DNA of 64,000 nucleotides from positions 1 to 64,000 of the forward strand of contig JAQWLM010000035.1 in assembly GCA_029247315.1 (NCBI GenBank), read 5' to 3'. This stretch comes from AAA164-E04 sp014239995. GTDB lineage: Bacteria > Verrucomicrobiota > Verrucomicrobiia > Limisphaerales > AAA164-E04. The first letter of the stretch is position 1, and every line of letters begins with the position of its first letter. Below, piece by piece: positions 61,739 through 64,000 of the stretch. The position numbers were made by a program, and so were the translations under genes. The notes below the pieces were generated by a model, which had not been told where the DNA came from, ran no database searches, and saw only the letters and a program-made list of their open reading frames with translations.

Positions 61739-62989
61739 TCAGCCAAGGAACAGGGGTTTGAGGTGGCGTTCATAGATATTCTCGGTCACGTTTTTACCAA
61801 CAATCTCCTCATGGATCTTGAGGAGTTTGAGATAACGATCTCCCGTCCCGGCGGCCACCTTGAAGGCAATATGGACCAATTGCCGCATGTGGGCATTGAA
61901 TGCCGGATGATCCTGAATATGCCGAAGGGCATTGGCCAACTGCGATCCCGACCACTCATTCACCGTCTCGCATGAGGGCAGTTTGGCCGGATCAATGTCA
62001 ATCACCGCGGCATAGGGCGCACAGAGGGCATCCACGTGTTGCAGGGCATAGGCATAGATTTCCTTGGCCAGTAACAAGCCATCACCACCTGCCTCCGCGA
62101 GTCCGATCATTTCCTCAAGCCATGTGGTCCCAGCCGTCTTCAGGTGAACCCCTGCCCCTGTGCGCTGGAGCGCCCTGTGAATGATGGGGTAAAGGCTGAA
62201 TTTATCACTGCCACTGTGCACACTGAGCTTGAGGTTGGAAGGCAGATCATAGTGCTCAACGGCATGGACGATGACGGCAAGATCATCACTGAACTCCTTT
62301 TCAAACTGGGCGAGATCTCCCACGTAGTCGACTCCCTTGTTGAAACGACCCGTAAACTTGGGTGCAATGGTCTGGGCAGGAATACCCTCATCGGCCATGG
62401 CAGCCAGGATAATCAAAAGTTCATGCGGTCGCTGGGGGGCATCCGTCTCGTCCATGGAGATTTCAGCAATCAGATCATCGTCTCCACGCTTTTCAACAAT
62501 ATAGTGATAAACGTTAGTGGCCTCCTGAATGGCCGAGAGATACTGCGTGGCAACGCGGGCTACCTCTTCCCTGCTGATCTCCAGCGGGGTGTCTATTCCG
62601 GGAACCTCCACGGAACCCATCAGTTCGGGATGTGACTTCAGAAAATCATTGACCACGGCAGCGGGAGCCTCCCTGCCAATGAAATCTGCGACGTCAATAG
62701 TGAAAAAATCCGAATGCGAAAGGTAGGCATCGACGGTCTTCATGCCAATGTGATCGGCGTCCACGTGCCAGGGGCCTTTCCATTCCAAGGCCTCAACTGC
62801 CTCCCTTGCAGCCTTCAGGACCGAGGGCGGCTTGGATCCAATGAAGGCATGTTCACGATTGGATTTGTTCCAGACAGGCACGACTTCCACTCCCTCTTTC
62901 AGGAGCATTTGACAGGCCCTCAGTTGGGCCTTGGCCTGGTGTGCGAATCGGTCGCCCACCCCAATGGAGTATTTTTCAATCTTCAACAT
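61739..62989 (-). CDS. Tagaturonate epimerase family protein
   Basis: A 416-residue protein matching the UxaE/tagaturonate epimerase family. Conserved segments are IGVGDRFAHQAKAQLRA, PWHVDADHIGMKTVD, AEISMDETDAPQRPHEL, APKFTGRFNKGVDYVGD, KLSVHSGSDKFSLYP and HLKTAGTTWLEE, with His, Asp and Glu residues that fit a metal-dependent sugar enzyme. UxaE interconverts D-tagaturonate and D-fructuronate in galacturonate breakdown. It ends 40 bases before the sulfatase start on the same strand, so they may share a transcript; a role in uronate-rich polysaccharide use fits this. Confidence 0.85.
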   Translation of the reverse strand: MLKIEKYSIGVGDRFAHQAKAQLRACQMLLKEGVEVVPVWNKSNREHAFIGSKPPSVLKAAREAVEALEWKGPWHVDADHIGMKTVDAYLSHSDFFTIDVADFIGREAPAAVVNDFLKSHPELMGSVEVPGIDTPLEISREEVARVATQYLSAIQEATNVYHYIVEKRGDDDLIAEISMDETDAPQRPHELLIILAAMADEGIPAQTIAPKFTGRFNKGVDYVGDLAQFEKEFSDDLAVIVHAVEHYDLPSNLKLSVHSGSDKFSLYPIIHRALQRTGAGVHLKTAGTTWLEEMIGLAEAGGDGLLLAKEIYAYALQHVDALCAPYAAVIDIDPAKLPSCETVNEWSGSQLANALRHIQDHPAFNAHMRQLVHIAFKVAAGTGDRYLKLLKIHEEIVGKNVTENIYERHLKPLFLG

Positions 62990-63017
62990 GATGATCTGGT
63001 TCCCGGTGGGAACAGGT

Positions 63018-63063
63018 AAAAAAAAAGCCTTGCCAGTGAATGAGCTCCATCAAAAGGCAAGGC
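63018..63063 (-). terminator. Rho-independent terminator after the partial helicase gene
   Basis: On the minus strand GGCAAGGC (63027-63034) pairs with GCCTTGCC (63056-63063) across a 21-base loop, then nine T follow (A at 63018-63026 on the plus strand). It lies about 30 bases after the helicase stop and separates it from the epimerase gene. Confidence 0.85.
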
Positions 63064-63091
63064 AGGAAAATTGACAAGGATTACCGTATTT

Positions 63092-64000
63092 TCAGGCCGC
63101 CTTGGATCGGGAACGTCCTTTTCGCGGGGCTTGACCGTTTCTTGGGGGCCTTGCATGGCTCCAACGCCGACGACGCGCGTCAGAGCGGGACCTGTTGTCC
63201 GCCGATGAGGTAGAGGAAGCCGGTCTGGACACCAGAGGCCTCGCCGCGAGAGGACAGTGAAAATCGTGATCATGGTCAGCCGGGATAGGCTTGCGTATCA
63301 TACGCTCGATCCCCTTGAGTTGCCCGCGCTCATCAGCACTGCAGAAGGAGAGAGCCTTCCCCTCGCTGCCCGCACGAGCGGTACGGCCGATACGATGCAC
63401 GTAGGTGGCAGGTTCCTTTGGCAGCTCGTAATTGACCACATGCGTGATGCCATCCACATCAATGCCTCTGGCTGCAACATCGGTGGCCACCAGAACGCGA
63501 ATTCTCCCGGACCGGAAACTATCCAAAGCCTTCATACGGGCGGACTGGCTCTTATTGCCGTGTATCGCGGAGGCACGCACGCCGGATTTGTTAAGTTTTT
63601 CCGCCAGTTTATTGGCGACATGCTTCATCTGCGTAAAAACAATCACACGCCGCGCCTCCAGTTTGTCCAGGACCGAGAGCAAGAGAGAGTGCTTCTTCTT
63701 ACTGTCGACAAAGAAAACCTTCTGGGCAATCCGGTCCACGGTGGGATCCTCTGGCGCAATGGAAACCGACATGGGATTGCGGGTCAAATCACCGGCAAGT
63801 GACCTGATTTCACTGGAAAGGGTTGCGGAGAAAAACAAGGTCTGCCGCTCCTTTGGAAGCAAGCTGATGATGCGGCGAATCTCGTGAATAAAACCCATGT
63901 CCAGCATCCTGTCCGCCTCGTCAAGCACCAATGCCTCAATACCGTCCAAACGAATGATACCCTGCCCCACCAAATCCATCAGGCGACCCGGGGTCGCCAC
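63092..64000 (-). CDS. DEAD-box RNA helicase (RhlE-like), 5' end outside the window
   Basis: The frame of 302 codons begins in motif Ib/TPGR (ATPGRLMDLVGQG) at the window edge, so the Q motif and Walker A are missing only because of the cut. Present are LVLDEADRMLDMGF (DEAD), FFSATLS (SAT), RVIVFTQMKHVANKLAEKL, VATDVAARGIDVDG and YVHRIGRTARAG (motif VI). The C-terminus is a short basic tail (NRSRSDARRRR, APRKGRSRSKAA). Motif order and tail resemble RhlE, which acts in ribosome assembly and RNA decay. Confidence 0.93.
   Translation of the reverse strand: MATPGRLMDLVGQGIIRLDGIEALVLDEADRMLDMGFIHEIRRIISLLPKERQTLFFSATLSSEIRSLAGDLTRNPMSVSIAPEDPTVDRIAQKVFFVDSKKKHSLLLSVLDKLEARRVIVFTQMKHVANKLAEKLNKSGVRASAIHGNKSQSARMKALDSFRSGRIRVLVATDVAARGIDVDGITHVVNYELPKEPATYVHRIGRTARAGSEGKALSFCSADERGQLKGIERMIRKPIPADHDHDFHCPLAARPLVSRPASSTSSADNRSRSDARRRRWSHARPPRNGQAPRKGRSRSKAA

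Noticed and set aside
1..64000. CRISPR arrays, insertion sequences and prophage
   Set aside because: No regular spacer-repeat pattern, transposase, integrase or phage structural gene was found; tandem repeats seen are inside coding genes.

Overview
The window reads as chromosomal DNA of a free-living, probably marine member of the Verrucomicrobiota (Opitutae/Puniceicoccales-like). This is an inference from gene content: paired DUF1501 and PSCyt1-DUF1549-DUF1553 proteins, several DUF1080 domains, a sulfatase, PQQ-type beta-propeller proteins, an [24 protein letters not shown] pseudopilin with an H-X9-DG tail, LamG proteins, and a Rho factor with an Asn/Gly-rich N-terminus. Shine-Dalgarno sites are mostly weak. 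No transposase, integrase, phage gene, CRISPR array or rRNA was seen.

Layout. 1-21 kb is a sugar and exported-protein region: Tat-exported hydroxypyruvate-isomerase-like protein, MFS exporter, PQQ-propeller/EF-hand protein, DUF1501 + PSD1 pair, DUF1080 protein, two-domain sialate O-acetylesterase-like protein behind a sodium:solute symporter, a 1136-aa protein with three nearly identical LamG repeats, an ExeM-like nuclease, and a dienelactone hydrolase-DUF1080 fusion. 21-28 kb holds a kinase-like gene, then a tightly packed plus-strand run: pseudopilin, SGNH-TPR protein, nadC, birA, coaX. 28-45 kb is mixed and largely housekeeping: PQQ protein, GntP permease, mobA-like gene, DUF3500 protein, RlmD-type rRNA methyltransferase, rho, WYL regulator, tilS, tRNA-Pro(GGG), DEAD-box helicase, SUI1/YciH-like factor coupled to a zinc-ribbon SDR, and a sensor kinase/response regulator pair.

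45.9-51.5 kb is the most unusual segment. A compact minus-strand operon (carbamoyltransferase, SxtJ-like membrane protein, 64-aa DUF5989 protein, SGNH hydrolase) lies between an intact trypsin-like protease with an acidic Trp/Asp repeat tail and a truncated copy of such a protease. The first three genes match in type and order the sxtI-sxtJ-sxtK cassette of saxitoxin clusters; here the cassette probably decorates another molecule, perhaps a surface polysaccharide.

52-56 kb holds decaying genes: a truncated amidohydrolase and a tandem family of ankyrin lipoproteins, one intact, one with a frameshift in a T7 run, one with a nonsense codon. 56-63 kb returns to exported catabolic genes (YceI lipoprotein, SGNH hydrolase, PhoD-type phosphatase, sulfatase, tagaturonate epimerase family protein) consistent with use of sulfated or uronate-containing polysaccharide. 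The window ends inside an RhlE-like helicase gene.
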